DNA from: Myxococcales bacterium
GTDB taxonomy: Bacteria > Myxococcota_A > Bradymonadia > UBA7976 > UBA1532
Direction: 5' to 3'
Assembly: GCA_020633435.1 (NCBI GenBank)
Contig: JACKDP010000004.1
Span: 1-64,000, forward strand
DNA: 64,000 nt
Shown: piece by piece, positions 27,124 to 35,414 of the stretch
How positions within the stretch are numbered: position 1 is the stretch's first letter
Layout: every line of letters begins with the position of its first letter
Notes under the pieces: model-generated
Database searches by the model: none
The model's input: the letters and a program-made list of their open reading frames with translations, nothing else
What the model was told of the DNA's origin: nothing
Translations under genes and position numbers: made by a program

Positions 27124-28370
27124 CAGGCGCCCACCCGCACGGCGACGCGGTGGCAGGCGTTGTTGAGATAGCCCTTGGGGTTCCAGCCGGGGACGACCAT
27201 GGGCTGGGCCACGCCGGCGTCGTCGGTGGCCCGGGCCCAGATCTCGTAGTAGCCGGCCGTGGGGAAGCGCACCTCGCCGGCGAAGTGCTGCCAGGCCAGG
27301 CGGTTGGTCGGGGCCTGCACCGGCACGGCCTGCCACGTCTGGCCGAAGTCGATGGACAGGTGCAGCGCCGCCACCGCCCGCTCGCCCGCCCAGGCGTGGC
27401 CCGCGACGGCGAGCGGCGCCTGGGGATCGGGGTGCACGAGGCCAGAGCGCGGCAGCGTGATGAGCGACTTCACCGGCATCGACTCGATGATGCACATCTC
27501 GGCGTCGGGGACCTCCGCGCCCGGCGCCACCGGCTTGCACGGCATGCGGTACGACTGCCCCTCCATCTTCGGGCCGTCGTGCACGCGGTCGCGGACGACC
27601 AGCCGATCGATCCACTTGCCGGACGTCGAGGCCGGCCAGCCTCCTGCCACCAGCCGCAGCGGCGCGCCATGGGCCAGCGGGATGTCCTCGCCGTTCATCT
27701 GGAACGCCAGCAGCGTCTCCGGCTGCCGGGCCTTGGCGATGGGGATGCCCCGCGAGATCACGACCTTCTTCGGGTCGCCCGAGAGGTGGGTGTCGCGCCC
27801 GTAGTAGCCGACGTAGACCGCCTCGGGGGTGACGCCCACGGCCTCGAGCACGTCGGCCAGCCGCACGCCCGTCCACCGCGCGCAGCTCACGGCGCCGGTC
27901 GTCCACTGGTTGCCCTTGGCCCCCGGCACGAACTCGGCGCGGCCGTTGCCGCCGCACTCCAGGACGAGCTCGTAGGTGTGGTGCGCGAAGTCGCGCTTCA
28001 GCTCGGCCAGCGTGAACGTCCGCTCGGCCTTCACCGCCTCGCCGCCGATGGTCAGCGTCCAGGTGGCGGGGTCGACCGCGGCCGGGGGCACGCCGTTGTT
28101 CCGCACGAACATGCGGGACGCCGGGGTCACCGCGTCGGCCAGCAGGTGCGCGGGGACCTCGGCGTTGAGCGGCCGGTCGTTGAGGACCACCAGCCCGGGA
28201 TCCTTGCCCAGCAGGCCGTTGGCCGGCGCGGCGAAGGCGGCCGGGAGCAGCCCGTCGGGGAAGCCGCGGCCGAAGGGCACAACGGTGCCGAGCAGCGCCG
28301 AGAGGGTGCCCAGGCCCACGCGCCCGAGGAAGCGGCGGCGGTCGGGATCGTCGGGGAGAGGTGTGTCCAT
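27123..28370 (-). CDS. Molybdopterin sulfite dehydrogenase, catalytic subunit
   Basis: 415 residues. A Tat signal (DRRRFLGRVGLG) directs export of a folded, cofactor-loaded enzyme. The sulfite-oxidase Mo-pterin domain follows; Cys139 in LECGGNGRAEF is the expected molybdenum ligand. Further family segments are WTGVRLADVLE, PLRLVAGGWPA and GKWIDRL, and a C-terminal dimerisation domain is present (VAGHAWAGERAVAALHLSIDFGQTW). It most likely oxidises sulfite to sulfate in the periplasm (SorA/SoxC-like); another substrate of the family is possible. It heads an operon with the di-heme cytochrome and has a good sigma-54 promoter 39-54 bases upstream. Confidence 0.9.
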   Translation of the reverse strand: MDTPLPDDPDRRRFLGRVGLGTLSALLGTVVPFGRGFPDGLLPAAFAAPANGLLGKDPGLVVLNDRPLNAEVPAHLLADAVTPASRMFVRNNGVPPAAVDPATWTLTIGGEAVKAERTFTLAELKRDFAHHTYELVLECGGNGRAEFVPGAKGNQWTTGAVSCARWTGVRLADVLEAVGVTPEAVYVGYYGRDTHLSGDPKKVVISRGIPIAKARQPETLLAFQMNGEDIPLAHGAPLRLVAGGWPASTSGKWIDRLVVRDRVHDGPKMEGQSYRMPCKPVAPGAEVPDAEMCIIESMPVKSLITLPRSGLVHPDPQAPLAVAGHAWAGERAVAALHLSIDFGQTWQAVPVQAPTNRLAWQHFAGEVRFPTAGYYEIWARATDDAGVAQPMVVPGWNPKGYLNNACHRVAVRVGA

Positions 28371-28408
28371 GGCTGCTCCGTCGGGGCTGGGGGCCGTGTC
28401 GGGCCTCC

Positions 28409-28424
28409 AGCAAGGGCGATGCCG
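28409..28424 (-). promoter_or_regulatory. Sigma-54 promoter for the sulfite dehydrogenase operon
   Basis: Minus strand CGGCATC-GCCC-TTGCT: GG and GC are 10 bases apart and TTGCT is perfect. Predicted start near 28398, leader about 28 bases. Confidence 0.55.
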
Positions 28425-28617
28425 CCACCAGACGACGTGGGCTGGCCCTCCCCAGGCCGCCTGAATGTGTCATGAAGGTGTCTCACCGTCGCACCAGAGC
28501 GGAACGCACCTGCCCTCCCTTCCCACACCGGGGGCCGCGCTGGCCCGCATCCGCCCCGCGGCGGCGGGGCGCGCGGCGACGGGACCGGGCCCCGATCCGC
28601 GGCGGGGGTTCGACGAC

Positions 28618-28630
28618 AATCCTCAGGATT
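28618..28630. promoter_or_regulatory. Palindrome, candidate activator site
   Basis: AATCCT-C-AGGATT has perfect 6-base arms and stands out as AT-rich. It is about 67 bases upstream of the rightward -24 element and about 195 bases from the leftward one, distances usual for sigma-54 activator binding sites. Confidence 0.4.
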
Positions 28631-28696
28631 ATCAGCCAGTTTGGACGACACCCCGGTGCCATGGCTCGCGCTCGCCGCCCACCGCTGAGTAGCGCG

Positions 28697-28712
28697 CGGC
28701 ATGCCGATTGCG
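28697..28712 (+). promoter_or_regulatory. Sigma-54 promoter for the desaturase-rhodanese gene
   Basis: CGGCATG-CCGA-TTGCG keeps GG-N10-GC and a full TTGC. Predicted start near 28723 gives a 25-base leader with GAGGAG as ribosome site. Confidence 0.55.
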
Positions 28713-28747
28713 TCGGCCCGGGCCGAGCCACCGCCGAGGAGCCCACC

Positions 28748-30583
28748 ATGTCGCCCTACCTCTACGCCCTCGCCGTCATCTCGCTGCTGGTGGCGGCCCT
28801 CGAGTGGTGGCGCCCCTGGCGCCCCGCCCAGCCGCAGCTCCGCCGCTGGATCTGGTCGGACGCCCTGCACCTCGTCTTCAACGCCCACTTCCTCGGCGCC
28901 ATCCTCTACGGCCTGGCCTTCTACCACCTGCTCCCGCACGTGGACGCCTGGCTGGCCGACCGTGGCTGGGTGGGCGCCCTCTACCACGACGCCGCGAGCG
29001 CCTGGCCCCTCTGGATCCAGATCCCGGTGGCCCTCGTGGCCCTCGACTTCGTGCAGTGGTGCGTCCACAACCTGCTGCACCGCGTGCCGTTCCTGTGGCC
29101 GCTGCACGAGGTCCACCACAGCGTGAAGGACGGCGAGATGGACTGGATCGTCGCCTTCCGCTTCCAGTGGTCCGAGGTGGTCCTCTACAAGACCGTGCAG
29201 TTCCTGCCCCTGGCCTGGTTCGGCTTCGCGCCCGAGGCCCTGCTCTTCCACGCCGTCTTCGGCACCCTCATCGGGCACCTGAACCACGCCAACCTGGCCT
29301 GGGGCTATGGCCCGCTGCGCTACGTCTTCAACAGCCCGCGGATGCACATCTGGCATCACGACTACGACGGGCCGCCCCACGGCCGGAACTTCGGCATCAT
29401 CTTCAGCACCTGGGACTGGATCTTCGGCACCGCCTACATGCCCGACCACCCGCCCCGCAAGCTGGGCTACCCCGGGGTGGAGGCCGTCCCCCAGGACTTC
29501 TTCGGCCAGGTGGTGTGGCCGCTGCAGAAGGCCGTGCCCGCCCTCCGCCGCCACGCCGTCGTGGGCTCCGTCCTGGGCATCGGGCTCGTCTCGGCCGGCT
29601 GGATGGCCGCCCAGCCCCCGCGCGCCGCGACGCCCATGCTCGGCGAGACGGCCGCCGCCTCCCAGCCCGCCGTGACGCGCCAGGCGAAGCCCGTCCACTA
29701 CGCGACCTCCCCCGCCGAGGCCGACGCGGCCATCGCCCGCTTCGGCACCGCCGCCCGCCAGGCCGGCTGGGCGCACCCGGAGGTGGCCGTGAGCGCCCTC
29801 GAGCTGGCCGAAGCCCTGGGCAGCCCCCGCCTCGTCATCCTCGACATCCGCCCGAAGGAGCGCTTCGAGGCCGGCCGCATCCCGTCGGCGCGGCAGGTCG
29901 ACCGCGCCGACTACTCGGGCGGGCCCATCCCCGGCGTCTCCCTCGACGGCCCCGCCCTGCAGGCCATGCTGCGCGCCCGCGGCGTGAAGCGCGACGCCGA
30001 GGTGGTGCTGGTCGGCGATGGCGGCCCCGAGCCCTACCGCCTCTGGTGGACGCTGGCCCAGGTGGCCGGCTACCGCACCCGCGTCCTCGATGGCGGCGTC
30101 GCGGCCTGGAAGGGCCTCGGCGAGCGCCTCGCTGGCGGCCCCGCCCTCGTCATCGAGCCCGGCGACGTCGTCCTGGGCGTCGGCACCGGGGGCGCCCTCC
30201 TCTGGGCCGACGTGGAGCGTCTGCCCCAGCGCGCCGACCTGCAGTGGATCGACACCCGCTCGCCCGCCGAGTACACCGGCGAGCAGACCCACAAGAAGGC
30301 GACCCGGGGCGGGCACATCCCCGGCGCCATCCACCTGGAATGGTTGGAGATTCTGGCCGCGGACGGGACCATGAGGTCCCTCGACGAGCTGCGCGCGCTC
30401 TTCGCCGGCAAGCGCATCGACCCGGCCCGCCCGGTGATGACCTACTGCCAGAGCGGCACCCGCTCGGCCGGCGTGTACTACGCGCTGCTGCAGCTCGGCT
30501 CGACGGCCATCTGGAACTACGACGGGTCCTGGGCCGAGTACAGCCGGCTGGCGCACCTGCCGGTGGAGCCGGCCGGCACGTGA
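28748..30583 (+). CDS. Fatty-acid hydroxylase/desaturase fused to tandem rhodanese
   Basis: 611 residues. Residues 1-260 are a membrane di-iron hydroxylase (PF04116 type) with about four helices and the His boxes H107-x3-H111, HEVHH (120-124) and HIWHH (200-204). A single further helix (about 290-315) leads to two rhodanese domains (about 335-450 and 460-600). The second has the catalytic Cys567 in YCQSGTR; in the first the equivalent loop reads GDGGPEP without Cys, as in the non-catalytic half of thiosulfate sulfurtransferases. The first half is predicted to oxidise a lipid; the second to transfer sulfane sulfur. The fusion is unusual. It is divergent from the sulfite dehydrogenase operon and coupled by GTGA to the next gene. 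Confidence 0.88.
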   Translation: MSPYLYALAVISLLVAALEWWRPWRPAQPQLRRWIWSDALHLVFNAHFLGAILYGLAFYHLLPHVDAWLADRGWVGALYHDAASAWPLWIQIPVALVALDFVQWCVHNLLHRVPFLWPLHEVHHSVKDGEMDWIVAFRFQWSEVVLYKTVQFLPLAWFGFAPEALLFHAVFGTLIGHLNHANLAWGYGPLRYVFNSPRMHIWHHDYDGPPHGRNFGIIFSTWDWIFGTAYMPDHPPRKLGYPGVEAVPQDFFGQVVWPLQKAVPALRRHAVVGSVLGIGLVSAGWMAAQPPRAATPMLGETAAASQPAVTRQAKPVHYATSPAEADAAIARFGTAARQAGWAHPEVAVSALELAEALGSPRLVILDIRPKERFEAGRIPSARQVDRADYSGGPIPGVSLDGPALQAMLRARGVKRDAEVVLVGDGGPEPYRLWWTLAQVAGYRTRVLDGGVAAWKGLGERLAGGPALVIEPGDVVLGVGTGGALLWADVERLPQRADLQWIDTRSPAEYTGEQTHKKATRGGHIPGAIHLEWLEILAADGTMRSLDELRALFAGKRIDPARPVMTYCQSGTRSAGVYYALLQLGSTAIWNYDGSWAEYSRLAHLPVEPAGT

Positions 30584-31536
30584 GGGCGGCGCTCTGGGGG
30601 TTGCTGGCGCTCGGCTGCGCCGCCGAGCTCCCGGCCCCCGTGCCCGGCGTGGCCCTGGGCCTCTTCGCCAGCGATCCGGGCTTCGACTACGCCACGCTCA
30701 TCGACGAGATCGCCCGCTACCGGGCCAGCGCCGTGCTGGTGGTGGTGCCTCTGGCCCAGGACGACGTGACGGACGCGGCCCCTCGGCCCGTCGTGGCGCC
30801 CGCCGCCCTCGCGCGGGCCCTCGCCCACGCCCGGCGGGCCGGCCTGGCGGTCACGCTCATGCCCATCATCGACGTCGCGCGCCGCGGCCCCGGCCGGTGG
30901 CGCGGGGTGCTCGCGCCCCCGGAGCCGGGTCGCTGGTGGGCCGCCTACCGCGCCGAGTTGCTGGCCCTGGCCGACGTCGCCCGCGCCGCCGGGGTGCACC
31001 GCCTCGTCATCGGCAGCGAGCTGGCCAGCCTCGAAGGCGACGCCGCCTGGCGCCCGCTCATCGCCGCGATCCGCCCGCGCTTTCCGGGGCGCCTCACCTA
31101 CTCCGCCAACTGGGATCGCTACGCCGAGGTGCCCTTCTGGGACGCCCTCGACGAGGTGGCCGTCAGCGCGTGGTTCCCCGCGCCGGTCGACGCGCCCCTG
31201 GCCGCCGCCCACCGCTTCGCCGCCGAGCGTGGGCGCCCCCTGGTGCTCACCGAGCTGGGCTACCCCGCCCTCGCCAGCGCCGCCGAGGCGCCCTGGGACC
31301 AGCACACGGGCGCCGCCCCGGACGCGCGCCTCCAGGCGCGGCTGCTCGCCGAGGGCCTCGCCGCCGCCGACGCTGCCGGCGCCACGGAGGTCTTCGTCTG
31401 GAACTGGTTCGGGCCCGGCGGATCCGGGGACGTCGGCTTCTCCCCGCGGGGCAAGCCCGCCGCCGGCATCATGGCCCGGGCCTTCGCCGGGTGGGCGCGC
31501 CGCGGCCCCCGTCAGGCCGGCAGCCCGTCGCTGTAG
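30580..31536 (+). CDS. TIM-barrel lipoprotein, GH113-like
   Basis: 318 residues from a GTG overlapping the previous stop (GTGA). The signal is short and ends in the lipobox ALGC (Cys13). The body reads as a TIM barrel: VIGSELASLE has a candidate acid/base Glu, VSAWFPAP and LVLTELGYPALAS a candidate nucleophile Glu, then VFVWNWFGPGG. This order resembles glycoside hydrolase family 113 and related putative glycosidases. The substrate is unknown and the family assignment is tentative. Tight coupling to the desaturase-rhodanese gene is hard to explain by a glycosidase role. The 3' end overlaps the AraC gene by 25 bases. Confidence 0.65.
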   Translation: MRAALWGLLALGCAAELPAPVPGVALGLFASDPGFDYATLIDEIARYRASAVLVVVPLAQDDVTDAAPRPVVAPAALARALAHARRAGLAVTLMPIIDVARRGPGRWRGVLAPPEPGRWWAAYRAELLALADVARAAGVHRLVIGSELASLEGDAAWRPLIAAIRPRFPGRLTYSANWDRYAEVPFWDALDEVAVSAWFPAPVDAPLAAAHRFAAERGRPLVLTELGYPALASAAEAPWDQHTGAAPDARLQARLLAEGLAAADAAGATEVFVWNWFGPGGSGDVGFSPRGKPAAGIMARAFAGWARRGPRQAGSPSL

Positions 31537-32405
31537 GGCAGCGACGAGGCCTCCGACGGCGACACCTGGAAGTAGCGCTTGAACTCGCGGCTGAACTGCG
31601 ACGGGCTGGCGTAGCCCACGTCGTACGCCGCCTCCTCGACGCGCCGGCCCTCGAAGACGAGCAGGGACTTCGCCTTCAAGAGCCTGATCTTCTTGATGTA
31701 TTGCAGCGGCGTGTCGCCGGTGACCTCCTTGAAGGCGCGGTGGAACGACGAGACGCCCATCGCGCTCTCGCGGGCCAGATCCTCGATGGCGAGGGGCTGC
31801 TGGAAGTCGCCGTGGATGCGCTCCAGCGCGCCGGCGATGTGCGCGTACGGGGTCTGGTGCTGCGTGAGGGTGTAGAGCACGCGGCCGTGCTCGGACCGCA
31901 GGACGCGGTAGACGATCTCCTCCATGGCGGCCACGCCGACGATCTGGCGATCCAGGGGATCGGTGAGGCTCGCGACGAGCCGCGCGGCGGCGTCCAGCAG
32001 CGGGCCCTGCATCCGCAGCGGCTCGACGCCGCCGTGGATCGGGTCGGCCGGCTTGCTGGCCAGGCGGGCGACGAGGCGGTGCAGCAGGCCGAGGTCGACG
32101 TTGAGGCGGATGCCCAGCAGGGGCTCGGCGGGCGTGCCGAACGACGCGCACTCGAACGGCACCGGCACGCCGAGGACGAGGCAGGTGTCGGCGTCGTAGT
32201 GGTACTCCCGGCCGCCCAGGTAGCCGACCTTGCGGCCCTGGCCCAGGATCACGATGCCGGTGTCATAGAGGAGCGGCGAGCGCGGGGTGGGCGCGTCGAT
32301 CCAGAAGAAGAGCACCCCGGGCACCCCGGTCTCGGCGACCCCGGAGGGCTCGCGCGAGGGGATGGTGGCCCGGAAGGCGCTGAGGAGCGGGGCGAGCACG
32401 GCCAT
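31512..32405 (-). CDS. AraC-family regulator with AraC_N domain
   Basis: 297 residues. The N-terminal half matches the AraC_N (PF06719) type of ligand-binding domain (GVLFFWIDAPTPRSPLLYDT, IVILGQGRK, FGGREYHYDADTCLVLGVPVPFE-like region). The C-terminal 100 residues carry two helix-turn-helix motifs (SSFHRAFKEVTGDTPLQYIK and VGYASPSQFSREFKRYF). It is the last gene after aldo-keto reductase, CMD-family and cupin genes on the same strand, 25 bases after the cupin, so it probably regulates this operon including itself. Family members often sit by aldo-keto reductases and respond to aldehydes or similar. Confidence 0.92.
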   Translation of the reverse strand: MAVLAPLLSAFRATIPSREPSGVAETGVPGVLFFWIDAPTPRSPLLYDTGIVILGQGRKVGYLGGREYHYDADTCLVLGVPVPFECASFGTPAEPLLGIRLNVDLGLLHRLVARLASKPADPIHGGVEPLRMQGPLLDAAARLVASLTDPLDRQIVGVAAMEEIVYRVLRSEHGRVLYTLTQHQTPYAHIAGALERIHGDFQQPLAIEDLARESAMGVSSFHRAFKEVTGDTPLQYIKKIRLLKAKSLLVFEGRRVEEAAYDVGYASPSQFSREFKRYFQVSPSEASSLPYSDGLPA

Positions 32406-32430
32406 CGGATCCTCCGTGGGCGTCGAGGGG

Positions 32431-32907
32431 TCAGGGCGTACCCAGGTACTCGGCGTCGGTCACCTGAGCCTGCCAGTCGACCACGGCGCCGTCGAGCGCT
32501 CCCTGGAGCGCGATGTGGGTCATGGCCGTCGCCGCGGTGGCGCCGTGCCAGTGCCGGACGCCCGGGGGCGTCCAGACGACGTCCCCCGGGCGCAGGTCGC
32601 GGCGCGGCTCGCCCTCGGCCTGCAGCCAGCCGGACCCGGCGGTGACCACCAGCGTCTGGCCGGCCGGGTGGACGTGCCACGCCGTGCGGGCGCCGGGCTC
32701 GAAGGCCACCGTCGCGCCGCCAAAGGTGCGGGCGCCCTCCGGCGAGAAGAGCATGGCGACGGTCGTGCGCCCCGTGAACCAGGCCGGGGGGCCCACCGCC
32801 TCGCCCCGCTCGGCCGCGGTGGTGAGGCTCGTCGGGGCCAGCGTGGCCGGGGGCGGCTGGCCACAGGCGGCCAGCAGCGTGGGCACCAGGATGATCCACG
32901 GCTTCAC
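32431..32907 (-). CDS. Cupin-domain lipoprotein
   Basis: 158 residues. The lipobox is LLAAC (Cys15). The cupin core has motif 1 AWHVHPAGQTLVVTAGSG and motif 2 GDVVWTPPGVRHWHGA, with His residues positioned to bind a metal. This is the small cupin often found beside CMD-family and aldo-keto reductase genes and annotated as mandelonitrile-lyase-like; a specific reaction is not assigned. The start overlaps the upstream CMD gene by 4 bases (ATGA). Confidence 0.85.
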   Translation of the reverse strand: MKPWIILVPTLLAACGQPPPATLAPTSLTTAAERGEAVGPPAWFTGRTTVAMLFSPEGARTFGGATVAFEPGARTAWHVHPAGQTLVVTAGSGWLQAEGEPRRDLRPGDVVWTPPGVRHWHGATAATAMTHIALQGALDGAVVDWQAQVTDAEYLGTP

Positions 32908-33245
32908 GGCGCACCTCCCGCTTCGCCGAGGAGCTCGCGCGCGACGGCGATGGCGCTCATCGCGCTCGGCCAGCCCGCGTAGAACGCCAGGTGGGTGATG
33001 AGCTCGACGACCTCGGCGCGGTCGACGCCGTTGGCCAGCGCCTTCGGGATGTGGAAGCGCAGCTGGTCGGTCTTGCCGAGGGCGACGAGGGCCGAGACGG
33101 TGACGAGGCTGCGGTCGCGGGGGCCGAGGTCCGGGCGGTCCCAGACGTCGTCGAAGAGCACGCGATCGGTCAGGTCGACGAGCTTCGGGGCGAAGTCGCC
33201 GAGGGCGTCGCGGGCGGCGGTGGAGCGGGTCGGCTGGCTGGACAT
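32904..33245 (-). CDS. Carboxymuconolactone decarboxylase-family protein
   Basis: 113 residues, typical of small CMD-family proteins. Conserved parts are DLGPRDRSLVTVSALVALG and the helix with HLAFYAGWPSAMSAI, where His and Trp sit as in family members; the CxxC of AhpD-type peroxidases is absent. A 4-gene operon places it between the aldo-keto reductase (10-base gap) and the cupin (4-base overlap). The likely role is in processing small carbonyl or lactone compounds, by family and context only. Confidence 0.9.
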   Translation of the reverse strand: MSSQPTRSTAARDALGDFAPKLVDLTDRVLFDDVWDRPDLGPRDRSLVTVSALVALGKTDQLRFHIPKALANGVDRAEVVELITHLAFYAGWPSAMSAIAVARELLGEAGGAP

Positions 33246-33255
33246 CGAGGCCTCC

Positions 33256-34116
33256 TCAGGCGCGGGGGTCGCGGTAGACGGGGAAGATGCTGGCCTCGCC
33301 GTAGTCGCGGATGGTCTCGAGGCCCCGGAGGGTCGCGAGGTCGTCGGCGGACAGGGCGAAGTCGACGTCGGCGTTGCTCTGCATATGAGCCGGGTTGGCG
33401 GTCTTGGGCAGCGGCAGCAGGCCCAGCTCGAGGGTGTAGCGGATGCAGAGCTGGGGCACCGTGACGCCGTACTTCGCGGCCATCTGCGCCACGGCCTCGT
33501 TCTTCAGCAGCTCGCCGTGGGCGATGGGCGAGTAGGCCTCGACGAGGATGCCGCGGGCCTGGCACCAGGCGATGAGATCGGTCGGCGTGTTGCTGATGTG
33601 AGCCAGGACCTGGTTGACCATCGGGGGCACGGTCGCCATCAGGCTCTCCAGGTCGACCTGCTGGAAGTTGGAGACGCCGATGGCCCGGAGCTTCCCGGCC
33701 GCCAGCGCGTCCTCCAGGGCGCGCCAGGCTTCGCGGTTCCCAGCGAAGCAGCGATCCTCCGCGCCGAAGCTGGCCCAGGGCTGGGGGCTGTGGATGAGCA
33801 TCAGGTCGATGGCGTCGACGCCGAGGGCGGCCAGGGAGCCGTCGATGGCGGCGGCCGCCTCGGCGTACGTCTTCACCTCCGCGGCCAGCTTGGTGGTGAG
33901 GAAGATCGCGTCGCGGGGCAGGCCGCAGGCGCGGATCCCGGCGCCGACGCCCGCCTCGTTGCCGTAGGCCTGGGCCGTGTCGATGTGGCGGTAGCCCAGC
34001 GCGACGGCGTCGATCACCGCCTGGGCGGCGGCGGCGTCGGCGATCATCCAGGTGCCCAGCCCCAGGCGGGGGATGGGGATGCCGTTGGCGAGGGTGAAGG
34101 TGGTCTGCGCGATCAT
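33256..34116 (-). CDS. Aldo-keto reductase
   Basis: 286 residues from the ATG at 34116, which follows AAGGAGG on the coding strand. The AKR tetrad is complete: Asp46 and Tyr51 in HIDTAQAYGNE, Lys76 in FLTTKL and His109 in LMLIHSPQPW. NADPH-binding segments include IGVSNFQ and LPKTANPAHMQSN. It reduces aldehydes or ketones in the cytoplasm. It is the first gene of the AKR-CMD-cupin-AraC operon. Confidence 0.95.
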   Translation of the reverse strand: MIAQTTFTLANGIPIPRLGLGTWMIADAAAAQAVIDAVALGYRHIDTAQAYGNEAGVGAGIRACGLPRDAIFLTTKLAAEVKTYAEAAAAIDGSLAALGVDAIDLMLIHSPQPWASFGAEDRCFAGNREAWRALEDALAAGKLRAIGVSNFQQVDLESLMATVPPMVNQVLAHISNTPTDLIAWCQARGILVEAYSPIAHGELLKNEAVAQMAAKYGVTVPQLCIRYTLELGLLPLPKTANPAHMQSNADVDFALSADDLATLRGLETIRDYGEASIFPVYRDPRA

Positions 34117-34211
34117 CGGGGCCTCCTTGGGGGTCGTCGCGGTCGTGGCTGCACCGTAGTGCGGCGACCGGGCGCCCTCCATGGGAGGTCCTGCCGAAGA
34201 TCTGCCTGATC

Positions 34212-34227
34212 CTGCCGGCCGCGGCAG
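34212..34227. promoter_or_regulatory. Inverted repeat upstream of the AKR operon
   Basis: CTGCCG-GCCG-CGGCAG is a perfect 6-base inverted repeat about 96 bases upstream of the AKR start and 84 bases beyond the end of the lipoprotein gene. It may terminate transcription of the caspase operon or act as an operator. Confidence 0.3.
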
Positions 34228-34310
34228 TCCTGGGCAGGCACCGCGCGGGCCACCTCTGCACAACCTATTGAAATCCATGGAGATTGCCCGGACGAGCGGG
34301 CGCAGTCGGC

Positions 34311-35414
34311 TCAGGGGCCGGGCGTCTCGCTGCGGCAGACGATGCCATCGCAGATCTGATCGCTCGGCCCGGGCACGCCCTGGCAGTCGGCGTCCTCCGT
34401 GCAGCGCGGGACGCAGCCGAGGCCCCGCGGCACCGACACGCAGGCGCAGCCCAGGCGCGCGGCCGCGGGGCAGAGGTCGACGCAATCGGCGGTGTGCTCG
34501 CAGGCGTTGGGGCCATCCCGAGGACCCGGCCGGTCCATGGGCGCGTCGTCGGCGGGATCCGCGTAGTCGACGCAGACGCCCACGGGCGGCCGGCCGCTGT
34601 AGGTCAGCGTGAAGCCCGTGTCGGGGCGGCAGCCGCCCACCCCGAGGTCGCAGGCGTAGCCCTCGGCCTGCCGACAGTCCGCGTCCGTCTGGCAGGCCGG
34701 CAGCCAGGCCCGCAGCGGTGGGTTCGCGGGGTCGATGTCGTCGTACTCGAAGCGCGCGCCCCCGGCGGGGGGGCACGCGAGGGCCGCGTCCGCCACGCAG
34801 ATGCCCCCTGGCCAGCCGCCCGCCTCCTGCATCCAGCACGCCCCGGCGCCGCACCGGAAGCGCGAGTCGCACGGGGCGCCGAGGGGGACGTCGCAGGTGG
34901 CGTCGCCGGCCGGGACGGGGGCGCAGGGCAGCGGCAGCGCGACGCGGTGGTAGCCCGCCGGGAGGGCCCGCCCCGTGGGCGACGCGGCCGCGTCGAGGGG
35001 CTCGGGCGCGTAGAGCAGGGCCTCGTGGCCGAGGGCGATGACGCGCTCGGTGTCGGGGGCGCGGCGGCCGTCGGCGTCCACGTCGTCGTAGATCAGCAGC
35101 CGGGCCAGCCCGTAGCGGCCGCCGCCGGGGGCCTCCGTGAGCAGCGCCGGGTCGGGGGCGGCGAACAGGTGCAGCGGGCCCTCCGAGACCTCCGCCGGCT
35201 GGCTCGTGCCCACCTGCTCGTCGACGTCCGCCAGGCTGCCGGCGAGGCCGCCCCGCACCCAGAACACGGCCCAGCGAGGGTGGGTCGGCGGCACGTCGGC
35301 CCGCCCCGCGATCTGGAAGCGCGGGTGGATGTAGACGGGCTCGCCGCGCCAGGCGGGCGGCACCAGCGGCTCGCCACAGCCGGCGAGGGCCACGAGCCAG
35401 GCCGCGGACTTCAC
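34311..35414 (-). CDS. Cys-rich lipoprotein of the caspase operon
   Basis: 367 residues from the GTG at 35414, which overlaps the caspase stop (GTGA). The lipobox is VALAGC (Cys13). The first 160 residues look like a beta-domain with an acidic YDDVDADGRRAPD loop, close to a dockerin- or thrombospondin-type calcium loop. The C-terminal half is Cys-rich with modules such as CQTDADCRQAEGYACDLGVGGC. It is the last gene of a coupled four-gene operon (sigma, anti-sigma, caspase, lipoprotein). It could be a sensor, a substrate or an inhibitor of the caspase; the sequence does not decide. Confidence 0.8.
   Translation of the reverse strand: MKSAAWLVALAGCGEPLVPPAWRGEPVYIHPRFQIAGRADVPPTHPRWAVFWVRGGLAGSLADVDEQVGTSQPAEVSEGPLHLFAAPDPALLTEAPGGGRYGLARLLIYDDVDADGRRAPDTERVIALGHEALLYAPEPLDAAASPTGRALPAGYHRVALPLPCAPVPAGDATCDVPLGAPCDSRFRCGAGACWMQEAGGWPGGICVADAALACPPAGGARFEYDDIDPANPPLRAWLPACQTDADCRQAEGYACDLGVGGCRPDTGFTLTYSGRPPVGVCVDYADPADDAPMDRPGPRDGPNACEHTADCVDLCPAAARLGCACVSVPRGLGCVPRCTEDADCQGVPGPSDQICDGIVCRSETPGP

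Larger units (their letters stand above)
28371..28747. other. Divergent regulatory region of the sulfite dehydrogenase and rhodanese genes
   Basis: 377 bases with no credible gene. It contains two divergent sigma-54 promoter matches near its ends and an AT-rich palindrome between them. The central 28480-28600 part is GC-rich and shows nothing else. Confidence 0.7.
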
